Shown here piece by piece: positions 1 through 12,529 of a DNA stretch of 64,000 bases (positions are counted from its first letter, which is position 1; each line of letters opens with the position of its first letter). The stretch comes from Apteryx mantelli (taxonomy: Eukaryota; Chordata; Aves; Apterygiformes; Apterygidae). The notes under the pieces were generated by a model. That model made no database searches, was not told the origin of the DNA, and saw only the letters and a program-made list of their open reading frames with translations. A program made the position numbers and the translations under genes. Where the stretch lies: contig NC_089991.1 in the NCBI RefSeq assembly GCF_036417845.1, positions 13,547,001 to 13,611,000 on the forward strand. Reading direction: 5' to 3'.

Positions 1-149
1 ATGAGAAGTTTCCCATCAGCTTCACGTCGCGCACCAGCACTAAAGCTCGCTCCTTTGCAGCTTGAACAACTCTCCCCTTCATGTCTTCTCCTTTCACACC
101 TGGGCCTCTGCCCCCACCCTGGTGTTCACCGGGAGGTGAGAAAGCAGGC

Positions 150-1120
150 CGGACCCGGGAGCCACGCCAGGAGGCTGCGTCCTCGCCGGCCCCCTCGCGC
201 CCCAAAAGCCACCTCCGCGGAGACGCGCGGGGCTGCTTTGAGCGCGCCACAGCTAGTGCTGCTGCGGCCGCTTCCAGTGAGAACGGGTCCCGCTTTCCCA
301 GCCCGGCTTTGGAGAGCGAGGGATAGCTACGGGACCTCGCAGTAATTAGGACGTGAACTCCTAGACTAATTATCCACCTCAAAGTCTTTCTTCGCGAAGC
401 GGCCTGACCGCCGGGACGCGCCCCGCGCCCTCGCGGTGCGGCCGCAAGCCGAGGCGGAGCGACCGAGGGCCATCGCCGCGGCCCAGAGCTGCGGGAACCT
501 GCTGCCGAGGTGCCGTGCGCCTGGGCCGCCGGCCCCGCGGCGACCTTGCAGCCAGCTGCGGGCCGAACGCCGCGGGCTGCCCGCGGCAGCCAGGAAGAAC
601 AACACCGCGGGCCTCGGCCGCAGGCGCAGGCCTCGCCGCCCGCGCCCTCCCCGGCGGAAGGGCAGCGCCGCGCCGCGAGGGGCGAGGCGGGGCGGCCCGG
701 CCCGTGCCCGGCCCCCGCCCGGCAGCGCGGGGAGGCGGGCGGAGGCGAGGCGAGGCGCGGGGCCGGGCCGGGTCGGATAGGGTCGGCGCTGCCGAGCCGC
801 CGGGAGTCGCGCCGAGGCCACGCCGCCCCGGCCTCGCCCGCCCAGGGTCTGCCCGGAGCCGCCGGCGGCCCCGCGGTGAGTGGGGCGCCTCAGCGGGGGC
901 GGGGGGCCGCGAGGGGCGCCGGGGGCCGCGGGGTGCTGCGGCGGGCATGGCGCCGGCGGCGCCAACAGGTTGTCAGTGCCCGCTCCTGGCGCCGCCGGCG
1001 AGGGGGTGAGCTGTCTGCGTGGCGGCGGGAGGGCAGCGCTGAGCGAGGGGGCGCAGAGCGCTAACAGGAAGAGAAGAGGAGAGCCGCGGGGCCGGCGGGG
1101 AGAGCGCTCCCGTCTGGGAA
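150..1120 (+). promoter_or_regulatory. SLC26A2: CpG island, likely SLC26A2 promoter
   Basis: The stretch is extremely rich in G+C and in CpG dinucleotides compared with the AT-rich DNA that follows from about 1150. It contains GC-box-like motifs, for example GGGGCGG at 689-695. It sits about 6 kb upstream of the first coding exon of SLC26A2 on the same strand, which fits a housekeeping-type promoter feeding a noncoding first exon, as in mammalian SLC26A2. No TATA box is evident. Long open frames on both strands here are a by-product of the base composition, which is poor in stop codons. Assignment to SLC26A2 rests on position and orientation; a divergent gene leaving leftward cannot be excluded. 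Confidence 0.75.
770..875 (+). other. SLC26A2: Candidate noncoding exon 1 of SLC26A2
   Basis: Within the CpG island a good splice donor, GCG followed by GTGAGT, lies at 875/876. A transcript starting in the island and using this donor would join to the acceptor at 6849-6850, 12 nt before the SLC26A2 start codon. The intron would be about 5.98 kb. The 5' boundary is a guess because no transcription start can be read directly from the sequence. Human SLC26A2 also has a noncoding first exon, which supports the model. Confidence 0.45.
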
Positions 1121-4100
1121 GCGAGGCAGGAGTATCCGTGAGACGCTGAGGCTGTTCCTTCTAAAGAAAGTCCTGTTAAAAACTGAGAGGATGGAGCCGG
1201 GCTTTATGGAAAAGCGGCGCTGTAATTTCCCTTTCGTCACCCTGGGAGCTTGAAGGTTTGCTGGCTTCCAAAACGATACGCGTGTTCTCGGCAAAAATCT
1301 GTGGGCACAGGGATATAAAAAATATGTGGATTATTGTTTGTTCTGTGTTCTTCTTGCAGGTTTTCAGTTAAAAAAAAAAAAGTCAGTCAGTTCTCCCTTA
1401 TGCTGTGTAAACACTAGGTGTCCGCGTGAGGCTTTCCATTCAGTCTGGTGAGCTGCTTGCACAAGGCTCCGCTGTGCCCGTGCAACCCACCGCAGCTGCT
1501 TTCCTGCTCCGGCTGTTGGGTTGCAGCAGCCATCAGAGAATCAGCTTAGCGCGAGTTGGCATTAACTGCCCAGGAATTTCCTTGGGGGCAGCGCTTCCCC
1601 TGCAAGTCCTCGGTGCAAAAACTGGTCATGAAGGGAGCTCTTCACTTCTGCTGCTCGTGGTCAGCGCGGAAAGGGGATCCTCGTGCAGAAATGAATTGCT
1701 GAAAATACTCTTTAGCAAACTCGCTGTAACAGATTTGGCTTGGATGAAAGCTGCTAGAGTGGGAGACTGCGGTCCGTTATCCTCGAAACATCCACTCCGC
1801 ACAGGGCAGGGCAGCTCATTCTTTGTGCCGCTGCTTTCTCAGAGATGAGCTGACTTTCCTAGAAGACTTGGTTATTGACTGGAACTGCTGACTTCCACGA
1901 GAACTTCCATAAAAGAGGGCTGCGCCAGGGTCAGGGCTGTGTAAGACAAACAGGAGGTATCTCTGCTCCTCAGAAGAACTAACATTTGAAGTAGGAAGAG
2001 ATCTAACACTATATGCAAGCAGGGATTTATTATTTGTCTTTAAGTACTGAGTGGCAGTGCAGGTTTTTTCTGCATGAGTTAATGTTTGATGATTATTGTG
2101 CAGATAGTAAGGTATCTCAGTTGTCCAGTGTATTCCCTTAATGTGGTATTTAGCATATGTCTTTTTATGGTTCTCAGTAAGATTTCAGTAGAATTGTTCA
2201 TATGATTTTAAGTCTCTTGTTGAAATCTGTGCTTATAATTTGAATATTTTGTTGCAGAATATTAAGGATTTTATAAAAAATCTGAATTTTATTCCCAGGT
2301 ATATACAATGCTATTCAAGTGGCTATCTCAGTGTTATCATGGCGATATTGAATTTCCTTGTTGCTCCACAGCGATTAATAGATTATTTGGTAAAGGGTAG
2401 GGCTTTTGTCTGAAAAGAACAAGTGCAAAGATTTAGTTATCAAAACGTTGTGCTATTCTTTCCTTTTTTCCATTCTTGTTTTTGTTTTGTTTTTAAGTGC
2501 TCATGACCTAAGTTTAAGCTTGCAATATGGCATTTCATCACTTGAGTGAGCCTCACAGTCCATTGTTCCCTTACTGTCAAGGTGACTGTGTTCTGGGACA
2601 GATGAATAGAAATCCCAGCCAGCGAGAGCCTGTGCTGCAGTTAGTGTTTCCAAAAAGGCAGGCGTTAGGCAGATTCTGGTTAACCTCTAACAAGTAACCA
2701 GGTCAGCAAGAGGCCCGGATGGGATCCAGAAATATTCTGTAAAAGTCCACAGGTCTCAAGAATGCAGTATTTCCCCATATCTGATTTTATAGCAGTTGCT
2801 TGATAAACCTTACAGGGAGATATTGGAGATTTCTTCAGTTCTGTGGTTTATTTTTTTTCTTTGTGTCATATATAAAGTTTCTGTGGCAGTCAGACGCTTC
2901 CTGAAGATCTTACTCAGGCCAAAAGAAACTGGTAAAGTGAATTCTAGGTATACAGATTAGTTGTATGAAAATAGCAGCTTTCAAAACAAATAAACGCAGG
3001 AGGTTCTTTTCCAAAATTAAATATGCTGGGATAAATATCCGTCAGTATACTGAACCAAAGGCTTTTGTTTTTTTTTCTTTTTTAAGAACAAAATTCAGTT
3101 TCACTCAGCAAGCTTTGGCTGAATGATTACAAAAATAATACATAGCAACACTTTCAGGCAGAAAATGGTAAAATGGGTTTTGAAAATTATGTCATTTCTT
3201 AGTGTCCTTACATTGTGAGAGGCAGTGACTGTGTGATGAAAGGCCCTTTTCACACCACATAGAGAAGGCTGTTTTGCAGGTGAACACAAAGATCCAGTAT
3301 ATGTCCACAATTTACTAGTCAAAAGATTTTCAGTTAGAACATTTTTCTGCTGTCTAGACACAACCAAAAAACCCAGGTGTCACCTAGTATGCAGACATTT
3401 TATGACACTGCACAGAACTGAACTGAACTGTCTGGGTTTTATGTTTGAGTTTCCTGAGAGATTACAAATAACTCTCAGGTTTCAGCGAGCTGTCTAGAAC
3501 TCATGGATGAGGAAGAGAGGAATCAGAAGAATTTTCATTACTAGAATCTCAGAAAATGAACTCATGTAAGTAACTTGCTACACATAAGAAGTAGTCTGGA
3601 GGTGTTATTTTTCCTCCAGCATTTACAGTATTGATTTGATGAGCTTTGGATGAAGAGATTCTTGATTTGCAACTGTGTGCTTGTAAAATGAATAAAACTA
3701 AGCAAATATAAATACAAAATGTGCATATGCTGTATACGGTAGACACGTGCTCTCATATGCCATATGCACTTTATCCTCACTGGGTATTATTTGCGTTTTA
3801 GGTATGCTCTATAAAAATCTCCAAGTGGGACTTTGCAATATCATAAGGGTGGGTGATATCAGTTGTCTGCAATATAGGGACAGGTGTTGGGAGTTTTGCA
3901 TTCTCCTCTAACCTTGATCCTTGTGTTCTCTTGGGTAAGTAACTTCTTGCTGTGTACATTTCCTCATTGTAAGGTAAAGATCATATTTCTTCACAGAGCT
4001 ATTCTGAGTCCATAATTATTCTAAAACACATAAAAGATACCAGATTGGAAGGCATTAGCCAAGGAAAGTGTCTCATTATAAGGTGTATATATAGGTAGGT

Positions 4101-6850
4101 GATATAGCTTCCTGCCCATGCAAAATTACTTTAAGATAGAAGCTTGGAATAATTCAGGACTCAGGTAAACAACACTGAAGCTTTCTTCTCTTTCATTCTG
4201 TTGTACTAGGTGATTGACTTGTATAAATAAGAGCAAATAAGGATACAAATAAAACCGTTTAAAAATTTACCCCTAAAAATGTAAATGAATTACAGTTCTG
4301 GGTAGATCCAGAACTCATGGTTCCCTGAATTATAAGGGCCAACACCGAAAAGAGGACATAGGCACCAGAAATACCGGGCAGTATGGATCTAGTTTCCCCC
4401 AGCACGTAACAGAGCATGGGTTACATAGGCCATGCTAACGGGAAGGCTGTACCGACCTGAGCTTGGGCAGCAAATCTATCCCTGCTGGTGCTGTGGTGTT
4501 ATCTACAATTTTGTGCTAGAGTGGTCTCTGTTTAAAACACCAGTCCCTTTCAGTAGCAGTCCAGTGGCAGAGCTAGTAAGGAGTGAGCTGGACTCAGTTA
4601 TTTGAAAGGATATAGGAGCTTACCCACCAGAAAAAGACTTGCTGTCTCTGGGTTTGCAGTGAATGAAAACACCTTTTTGGAGACCCAGAGTGGAGCAGGA
4701 GCTAAGATAAGAACGCCTGCCTGTAGTATTTCTGTTGACTATCTATACGCATACATACTGTGTGTTGACTGTAGATAGCCCTCTGCAAGCTGTAGCTTAG
4801 TAGCACAGTACTGGGAATGCAGGCCCCAAATAAGTGTACTTGACTCACTGAGCATCCAGCACCTCATGTTCCTACTTCCTTTGATGGATCCAGCCCTTAC
4901 AGAACAGCAAGAAGAAATGGTTGACTGATCCACTTCAATACAATTGTCAAGTCCAACAGGCTTTTGTTGCAATCAAACAGGTACCTCAGGCTTGAACTCC
5001 TGGCAAACTGTGGCAGTGATTGCAAAACAGAGGCTCTAAAGAGAAGTGTGCTACAGTGCAAGGTGGAAGAATTGCACTAGTAAGGTTATATTGCTTTCTA
5101 ATTGGAAGGATATTGTAGAAATATCCTAAATATTTTTATCTGGAAAGAGAAGCCAGTCTAAACATGAAATATTGCAGCCTCTTCTGTTCTCATGTGGGTT
5201 CGTCTGATACGTTTAGTATCATATGTTTAGACTGTTTTAAGACAGTAGCTTCTTTGGTAGTGTTTTCATTCTGTCTTCAAGAACTGAAGGCAGTTCATCT
5301 CTCAGTCTGAACTAAAAGGCTGTTAGAGACATGACTGTCTGTAAACCATTGTATAAGGCTGGTGCACTGCACTTTGGCCACCTCTGTATGACCGTGTTCA
5401 AACCTAGAAGGGAGGAATAGAAATTACACACTGGTCAACTGGTGCAAGGTCTAACAGAAGTCATTTCCCCTCTGCTTAACTCTGCAGACCAGTGTCTTGC
5501 AGTGGATTGTAGGAGGAACAGTTAATATAAGCAACACTCTTAATCTCATTTTTTTCACTTCTGCCCTCACATATTTTTCAGAATTTTTCAGAGATTCATA
5601 CTGAAGTAATAGTAGCAGTGAATGTTCTATAGCTGCTTGTGAAATGTTAAGTGAACAAACTTTGAGAGGGAGTCTTTAGTGGCATTCTCGGCATGGCTAG
5701 CTCAAATACAGATTTGGCAATTAATTCAGTAGTAGACATTGAGTAGAATATTAATTTGGTTGATGTTTGCACTGCACCAGAGAGAAGGTGTAATTACTAG
5801 ATAAATGCTGTGTTGCTGTTAGTGCTCAATGGATGCAAAGGCAATGTTCAAAAGAAAAGCCTAGGACTTAGGCTCTTTGGAGTTTGACTGCTATCTCTGA
5901 TGTTGACTCCACTGCAAATGCCTTTCTAACTGAATTTTAACATCTTTAACATACTACTATTAATAGGTATTATGTCTGAAAGGGAATTTTTTGGAATATC
6001 CTGGATGTTTTCTGGAAACTGAAAGTGCTGTATGAATGCTCCCAATTGCTGTTGATATCTTCAGGTCTCATTAGGGCTTGTCTCATCAAGCCTTTGCTCT
6101 TTCACATTCAGGGAATATATTCCTATTATTAAATGTGCTTTGATAGAATCACTTTGTTTTCCTGCATGTAGACAGCCTATACTAGAGCACATGTTCTGGC
6201 AGAAATGTGCTGCTTACCTTACATAATCCCCATTAATGTGCCTTCCACTTGTTTGTATTTTTTAGTCTGGACATTATTTACTTGAAATTTGGCTTCTAAA
6301 AAGTACAAAGAGTGTTCCTGCATCATATCGTTGGTAGAAATAGAGCCTTTGTGTAAAGATTGCAGCTTCTTAGGTAACAAAGAAATTTTTACAGTATTTG
6401 GCAGGTATAACCACCGCATTTGAAAGAATATATAAATAAGAGTTAGACCAAGCTGTAGTTAATTTTCAGCAACTGAAGTTACTGTTGGACTACAATAAAC
6501 CCTGTGCCTATTTTTGTATGGTAGAACAGACTACAAATAGTCAGTGATTTTATCAAGGAAGGCTGTCTCAGAGACATTGCTCTTATGTTCTTTCCCATTT
6601 CACTGCATTACCAGCAGCAGTTTTATTCTGGACCGTATGAGCTCCCCTGTCCTAGGGCAGGTGATTTCTTGCTTAACTGGGTTGTAATGGGGAGGCTCTT
6701 TCCAAGTTTGCCTGGAAGTTGCTTTCTCTGTGCTTATATAACTCTTTTAGCCCTTACTTTTCATAAATACTGAATTTAATCCATTAAAAAAGTCTGAAAT
6801 AGCACATTCATTTATGATTTAGTGAAAATGTTCCTTCTTTGTTTTGTAAG
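876..6850 (+). other. SLC26A2: Presumed SLC26A2 intron 1
   Basis: This is AT-rich DNA with only short, unconvincing open frames, bounded by a good donor (GTGAGT at 876) and a good acceptor (pyrimidine-rich tract ending in TAG at 6848-6850). It holds a MIR-like SINE relic near 3.9-4.06 kb and short A or T runs at about 1371-1381 and 3067-3085. I see no coding exon in it. Confidence 0.5.
3905..4055 (+). repeat. MIR-like SINE relic
   Basis: The order of words matches the core and 3' part of the MIR/CORE-SINE consensus: a CTTGGGTAAGTAACTT block, then TTTCCTCATTGTAAGGTAAAGAT, then a TTCACAGAGCTATTCTGAG block and a trailing A-rich part. The copy is heavily diverged, consistent with an ancient insertion. 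It was identified by eye from the family's word order, without an alignment. Confidence 0.5.
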
Positions 6851-6862
6851 GGAGTTTTCAAC

Positions 6863-7504
6863 ATGGCAGCAGTGGTAGAACTCAACAACATCCATTCAGT
6901 GTCTGAAATGTCAGAAGAAGATGATGCTAAACACGGTTTTCATCACAGAATGTTCTTGGAACCTCAGGAGAAGAAGAGGAACATGAAGGCTCTGGTGGTT
7001 AAGCAAGCAAAGGAAACTTGCAGCTGCACTCCAGCCAAAGTTAAAGACTGTGTTTTCAGTCTCCTTCCTGTCTTGCAGTGGCTTCCCAAGTACAAACTGA
7101 GAGAGTATCTACTGGGAGACATAATGTCTGGTCTGATTGTGGGGGTCTTGCTAGTCCCACAGTCAATTGCCTATTCTCTCCTGGCTGGACAGGAGCCTAT
7201 TTATGGCCTTTATACGGCCTTTTTTGCAAGCATTATTTATTTCATATTTGGAACCTCCCGCCACATCTCAGTTGGCATCTTTGGTGTGCTTTGTCTAATG
7301 GTGGGACAAGTGGTGGACCGTGAGGTACAGAGAGCTGGCTATGACTTAGAGCCAGCTGCTCTTGGTGTCCATGCAGATACAGTAACATACGTAAACACTA
7401 CCATTTCTCCTGTGAATCAGACATCACGTCAGCCATTCTGTGATAAAAGCTGCTATTCAATTACCGTGGGAGCCACCATGACCTTCATAGCTGGAGTTTA
7501 TCAG
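6863..7504 (+). CDS. SLC26A2: SLC26A2 sulfate transporter, coding exon 1 (residues 1-214)
   Basis: This exon encodes the N-terminal part of SLC26A2, an electroneutral sulfate/oxalate/chloride exchanger of the plasma membrane that supplies sulfate for proteoglycan sulfation, notably in cartilage. The chosen start is the ATG at 6863, 12 nt after a strong acceptor (TTTTGTAAG, exon from 6851); the in-frame codons upstream lie in the acceptor itself. Visible features are an acidic cytoplasmic N-terminus (1-60), a conserved PVLQWLPKY block (69-77), TM1 with [12 protein letters not shown] (98-109), the [13 protein letters not shown] segment (111-123), and the near-invariant [15 protein letters not shown] (130-144). 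Two N-glycosylation sequons, N178 and N185, lie in the extracellular loop between TM3 and TM4. The exon ends in codon Q214, phase 0, at donor GTAAGA (7505). The match to human SLC26A2 is close over the whole exon. Confidence 0.97.
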
Positions 7505-9867
7505 GTAAGAGGAGGTGGGCAAACAGGCATTCTGTGGAAATAGTTTTGATTCTTCTTCAGATGATTGTCCATATGAACAGTCTGCTGGGGTTGCACATGT
7601 CCTTAATCTGCATCCCAGGGGAATGGGCACATGGAGGACAGTAGGACTCCAGTTACTTTGGTGTAAGAAACTCCTCTTTCTCCTCTCCTTATAAGGTCTT
7701 AGTCATAACTATTTACTCAAACCTGCAGAACATGCACACAGGAGGGTGGTGCAGCTTTTAATAGCATTCTGTGCTTGTTATTCTGTTACGGACCATAAGG
7801 ACCATTATGGAGCATTGCCAGACAACACTTGCTGCTCCCATAATACATCTTCCTAAGTCTGTCCCAAAACTTTTTCTTTATTAGTCCTTTATATAAGGAC
7901 TGAATTAGATTGGGGCAAAATGTGGTGTGTCAGCTTTCAGTTCCTGACTTTGGTGATCTGGCTTTTTTTTTATCAAAAAATAATCTGAACTGTAATATTA
8001 CCTCCAGTTTCCTTTTATTTGGCGTTCTTACACTGTACTTGTAAAGCTTGGCTGTTTGCCCACTCAAAGCCAGAACAAAACCATTGTTTGAAAAGGATAC
8101 TATTGAGATAATAAAATACATTTGAAATAAAACTGTTCATTATTACCATATTGAATATATTATTAAATAATATTTTACCACTCCTCTGTTTACTTCCCGG
8201 AACTCACTGCTTATTTGCTGAAATTAAAGTAGGCATCTATGTTTTTAGAGTGTCATGCATTAACCAGGAGGGATTTAATTTTAACAGTACAGCAGGGCTG
8301 TGATATTTCAGTTCAGGAGTTCACGTTCATTCGTTTCTACAGTGACATCCATAGTGATATCTATTCAGATTGTAGAGGAGAGGAAAAGGAAACATATCTG
8401 TGATACTCTAAAACATTGTTTTTAGACACAACCTAGGACTTTGTCTTGTACTGCAAGTTTGTGTTGAGTAATTTCAGTTATATTCTGGAACTCCTGACCT
8501 AGAATGGAGGTTGTGTTTCATCACTGTAGGATGTACAGAGTTTTGGAGTTGTGAATTGCATTTAATATTCTTTACAAGTACAATTAAGTTTTTTAAATGA
8601 AGAAGTCAGATTACTTCATCTTCAGTCACTCTGAATGTGATGCATAGACTTGCTGTCTTTCTGACTGCCAACCAATAGATCTTCATGCACTCACAGTTTT
8701 TTTTAATTGGAAATCCCAACCAAAATCACATTCACTCTGTATCAGAATCTTTACAGTCAAATAGTAAAAACAAGCTTCCTCACCCCGGTTGCCTGTACCC
8801 TAACTAGGTTGTTAATGTTGTTTTACAGCCAAGAAAAATTTAACTGAGTTGTCAGGGCTGTGTGGGAGCCTTTTTTAGGATGTAGAGCTGAGCCTCTGTC
8901 TAGTTAGTCCAGGCCCTAAACTTGCCTTCTCTTCAGCAGTGTTTTGCAAGTTCTTAGGAAGTTTCCAACAATGAGTCTAACCTTTTTTTTTATTATTTTG
9001 CCTTAACTACCTAATGGGATATATCAAAGTGATGCTAATTAAAATTTAATAACTGTAAGTTTTGGTCTGAAGTCTTCAGATGACAGTGTAGACAGCCCAG
9101 CTGGCCAGCTCAGGGAATTAAAGAGTTTTTAGCATATTCCGTCATAAGGCAGCGCGTGTTCCATTTAGTGTGAAGGTTGTTGGGGAGGAAGGGACATTTA
9201 CCAGGTATGAAAAGGCATCTGTAGGGTAGGTATCCATAAAGCCAGTCATTCCCTTGGAACAGCATCAAAGATTTGTCTATTCAAAATAATAAAAATTAAT
9301 GGCAAGGCACTTTAAAAATTTGTATCTATTTATAAAATAATCTACATCACAAGAATTTGTAGCACATATACTTTCTGAATCAGATAAACCAAGCTTTATG
9401 CAGTGCAAATGGAAACTATTGTGAGCTTTATTTTATTGCAGGCTGTGAGCTCGAATGCAAGACAGACAAAAGCCTAGGTTCTGGATCCCTGCAAAGTTCA
9501 TGGAGATTGTAACAACTGGAGAGAGAAATGGCAAAACTAACCAACATTTCAAAGCTTTTTTCCTTGGATTTCTTTTTTGTCAGTTAAGGGAACTAGAAGC
9601 TATTATTTACAGTTGAACCAGTGAGCAAACTATAAACGTTAGTTCAGAGTGTGAAGACCTAAAAAAGCTTGCTCTGTATTAGAAATGCATTTAAGTCTGA
9701 TGCACCAGCAGCAGCTGAAAGCTGGAGCTTTTCAGTGCTCAGACCACTCCTTGTCCTCCAAAGCCATATACGGTGGGTTTTTTTATCCCACCTCCATCAG
9801 AGCCTCACAATGATGACATCTGTAAGATTTGTATCGTAATCCATTGTGTGTGGTTGATTCCTTTCAG
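7505..9867 (+). other. SLC26A2: SLC26A2 intron 2
   Basis: This 2.36-kb phase-0 intron runs between donor GTAAGA and an acceptor of the form GATTCCTTTCAG. The same intron position, just after the VYQ motif at the start of the next membrane segment, is found in mammalian SLC26A2 and in the second SLC26 gene of this window. The DNA is AT-rich and I see no exon or recognisable repeat inside. Confidence 0.93.
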
Positions 9868-11373
9868 GTGGCCATGGGTTTCTTTCAAGTGGGCTTTGTC
9901 TCAGTGTACCTCTCTGATTCATTGCTCAGCGGATTTGTCACAGGTGCCTCCTTTACCATCCTAACCTCACAAGCCAAGTATCTCCTGGGCCTAGACATTC
10001 CACGGAGCAGTGGCATCGGCTCCCTTGTAACCACATGGATAAACATCTTCAGAAACATACATAAGACCAACATTTGCGATCTCATCACCAGCTTCTTATG
10101 CCTTCTTGTTCTCATCCCAACCAAAGAGCTTAATGAACACTTTAAATCAAGGCTCAAGGCTCCAATACCAGTTGAATTAGTTGTGATTGTGGTAGCTACT
10201 TTGGCGTCTCACTTTGGGAAGCTAAGAGAGAATTACGGCTCAAGTGTTGCTGGACACATCCCAACAGGGTTTCTCCCTCCTCGCCCTCCAGACTGGAACC
10301 TGATTCCTACTGTGGCTTTGGATGCTCTCCCCATAGCTATTATTGGCTTTGCCATCACTGTCTCCCTCTCAGAGATGTTTGCCAAGAAGCACGGTTACAC
10401 TGTGAAGGCCAATCAAGAGATGTATGCCATTGGCTTCTGCAACATAATTCCCTCTTTCTTCCATTGCTTTACAACAAGTGCAGCTCTTGCCAAGACTCTT
10501 GTCAAAGAGTCCACAGGTTGTAGGACACAGATATCTGGCATGATGACTGCTTTGGTCATCCTATTAGTCCTTCTTGTGTTTGCACCTTTATTTTATTCCC
10601 TTCAGAAATGTGTCCTTGCTGTCATAACCATTGTAAACCTCAGAGGAGCCCTGCGGAAGTTCAAGGACCTGCCCAAAATGTGGCATTTGAGCAAAGTGGA
10701 CACAGTGATCTGGCTAGTTACTATGGCATCCTCAGCACTCATCAGTACTGAAATTGGTCTTTTGGTTGGTGTTTGCTTCTCTATGCTCTGTGTCATTTTT
10801 CGAACTCAGAGACCAGAGGCACCGCTGCTTGGCTGGGTGGCAGAGTCTGAAACATATGAGTCCCTGTCTGCTTACAAGAACTTGCAAACCAAGCCAGGCA
10901 TCATGGTGTTCCGTTTTGAAGCGCCCCTCTACTACATCAACAAAGAATGCTTTAAATCCACCCTGTACAAGCAAACTGGAGTTAACCCAGTCTGGGTGAA
11001 GGCAGCAAAGAAAAAGGCAGCAAAAAGAATGCTTAGAGAGAAAGAGGTGGATTCTGGTGGCAAACCCACCAGCATCTCGGTGGAACTTGTCTCTGAACCC
11101 CTGGGGTTTCACACAATAGTGATTGACTGTTGTGCAATACAGTTCCTGGACACGGCAGGAATACGTACCCTCAAAGAGGTCTGCAAGGATTACAGAGAGA
11201 TAGATGTCCAGGTGCTCCTGGCCCAGTGCAACCCTTCTGTGAGGAGTTCCCTGATCCGGGGAGAATTCTTTAAAGAGGGGGAGGACCACCTTCTCTTCCA
11301 CAGTGTGCACCAGGCTGTGGACTTTGCATTGGGTGCACAGGAGCACAGCAGGAGCTGTGCTTCTAAAAACTAG
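9868..11373 (+). CDS. SLC26A2: SLC26A2 sulfate transporter, coding exon 2 (residues 215-715, stop)
   Basis: This exon encodes the remaining transmembrane segments and the cytoplasmic STAS domain. It opens with [17 protein letters not shown], followed by [23 protein letters not shown], the conserved IPTGFLPP and [18 protein letters not shown] blocks, and the TM10 region [14 protein letters not shown], in which A422 and K423 occupy the anion-site position next to the conserved cationic residue. The STAS domain covers roughly residues 540-700: it begins near [15 protein letters not shown], has a lysine-rich variable loop, and contains the HTIVIDC strand and the DTAG motif at 642-645. The full product is 715 aa, against 739 aa in human; most of the difference is in the N-terminal tail. 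The frame is intact, so the gene appears functional. Likely glycosylated, and expressed from the CpG promoter upstream. Confidence 0.97.
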   Translation: MAMGFFQVGFVSVYLSDSLLSGFVTGASFTILTSQAKYLLGLDIPRSSGIGSLVTTWINIFRNIHKTNICDLITSFLCLLVLIPTKELNEHFKSRLKAPIPVELVVIVVATLASHFGKLRENYGSSVAGHIPTGFLPPRPPDWNLIPTVALDALPIAIIGFAITVSLSEMFAKKHGYTVKANQEMYAIGFCNIIPSFFHCFTTSAALAKTLVKESTGCRTQISGMMTALVILLVLLVFAPLFYSLQKCVLAVITIVNLRGALRKFKDLPKMWHLSKVDTVIWLVTMASSALISTEIGLLVGVCFSMLCVIFRTQRPEAPLLGWVAESETYESLSAYKNLQTKPGIMVFRFEAPLYYINKECFKSTLYKQTGVNPVWVKAAKKKAAKRMLREKEVDSGGKPTSISVELVSEPLGFHTIVIDCCAIQFLDTAGIRTLKEVCKDYREIDVQVLLAQCNPSVRSSLIRGEFFKEGEDHLLFHSVHQAVDFALGAQEHSRSCASKN

Positions 11374-12526
11374 TTGTGGGATGGCAGCAATCATGAATGG
11401 GTCCCCCCGCACAATGGGTGTGGGTTGATATGTTTGTATATGCATTATATACGCACTCAGACAGATAAAAAGAGGCAGGGTTGTTGTTAATGCATTGGTT
11501 ACTACTAGTGTGTTCTGCTGCTTTAATTTGCCTGCCTGGTGATTCAATAGGTGGTACTAAATGAAGGCAATTCTTAACTTGATCATGGCCTATCTGTGAA
11601 CTTAAGAGTTTACATATATATGTTCATCTCATTTCTCTTCTCTCTTGAACTTTCTGTGTCCCAGCTGCCCTCTGAGTTTAGATCATCAGCACTGAGGTCT
11701 TTATCACAACCCTGTCTTTCTGCAAGGAACTCGATTTTGAAGCTGTCTATCCTTCCTGGCTAATTGAATAATATGTGGCAGTTCATTTCTTGTCCCTAGT
11801 TCTGGTGATATGCTTCCACGTGATCACACCCTCATATTGTCTAAGGAATGACTGACAGGGACTGTATGCTCTGGAGTGATTAGTTAGTGATTTTATAGCC
11901 TCCCTGATTTTGGAACAGATCAATAAAATCTAAAAATGGAGCAACAAGTGTTAAAATAGCTTATAACCACCTATCACCTCTAGATACTTTGTCATTGTCT
12001 TCTGACAGTATAATGCAGCTAGATCCATGGAGGCATAGTTATTTGATTTCTACACGGGTCTTTACATGCCAGGAAAGTTTGCCTCTTTAGCTTGAATTCC
12101 TTTGGATAATCTGGACTGATTTTTATTCAGAGGTGATTTAGAAGTCTGATTCATGGTTAATCATTTGTTTTCCTAATATTTAGGATCTCTTTTTGAATTG
12201 CGGATGGTAGATAAGGAAAATCTCTAATTCATGAGTTTCAGCACAAGACAGCCCCTTGCAGCCAGTTTTATATGCCAGGTAGACAGAAGCATAGGCACCG
12301 AAATGAAAAAGGCTTAATAGACTATCCAGCCTCTCTCTAAATTTGTCAGTGTCACACAGATTTCATGTGCTGTTGAATACAAATGTCATTGAACATAGAG
12401 CCTTTGCACATGCCTAGTCATGATCTTTATGTAATGGGGATGGACAGGCCAAGAAATACAGGCATTAGAAAGAGAGACAGAAAATTCTTCAGCTGAAAGT
12501 TATTTCACCATATTAGTGTAAATAAA
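11374..12526 (+). other. SLC26A2: SLC26A2 3' UTR (extent uncertain)
   Basis: AT-rich noncoding sequence follows the stop codon. Canonical AATAAA signals occur at 11922-11927 and 12521-12526. Mammalian SLC26A2 mRNAs have long 3' UTRs, so the transcript may extend further than the first signal. Confidence 0.55.
11922..11927 (+). terminator. SLC26A2: Candidate poly(A) signal of SLC26A2
   Basis: This is a canonical AATAAA hexamer about 550 nt after the stop codon. No strong downstream GT-rich element is obvious. A second AATAAA lies at 12521-12526, so alternative polyadenylation is possible. Confidence 0.45.
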
Positions 12527-12529
12527 AAT

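Noticed and set aside
366-965. 199-codon minus-strand frame in the first CpG island
   Set aside because: Same GC-rich artefact, with several equally long overlapping frames on both strands.
1426-1848. 140-codon plus-strand frame after the first CpG island
   Set aside because: No recognisable domain, no splice evidence, and it lies in the presumed first intron of SLC26A2.
10732-11547. 271-codon frame on the minus strand
   Set aside because: It is antisense to the STAS-encoding part of SLC26A2 and exists only because of codon bias on the coding strand.
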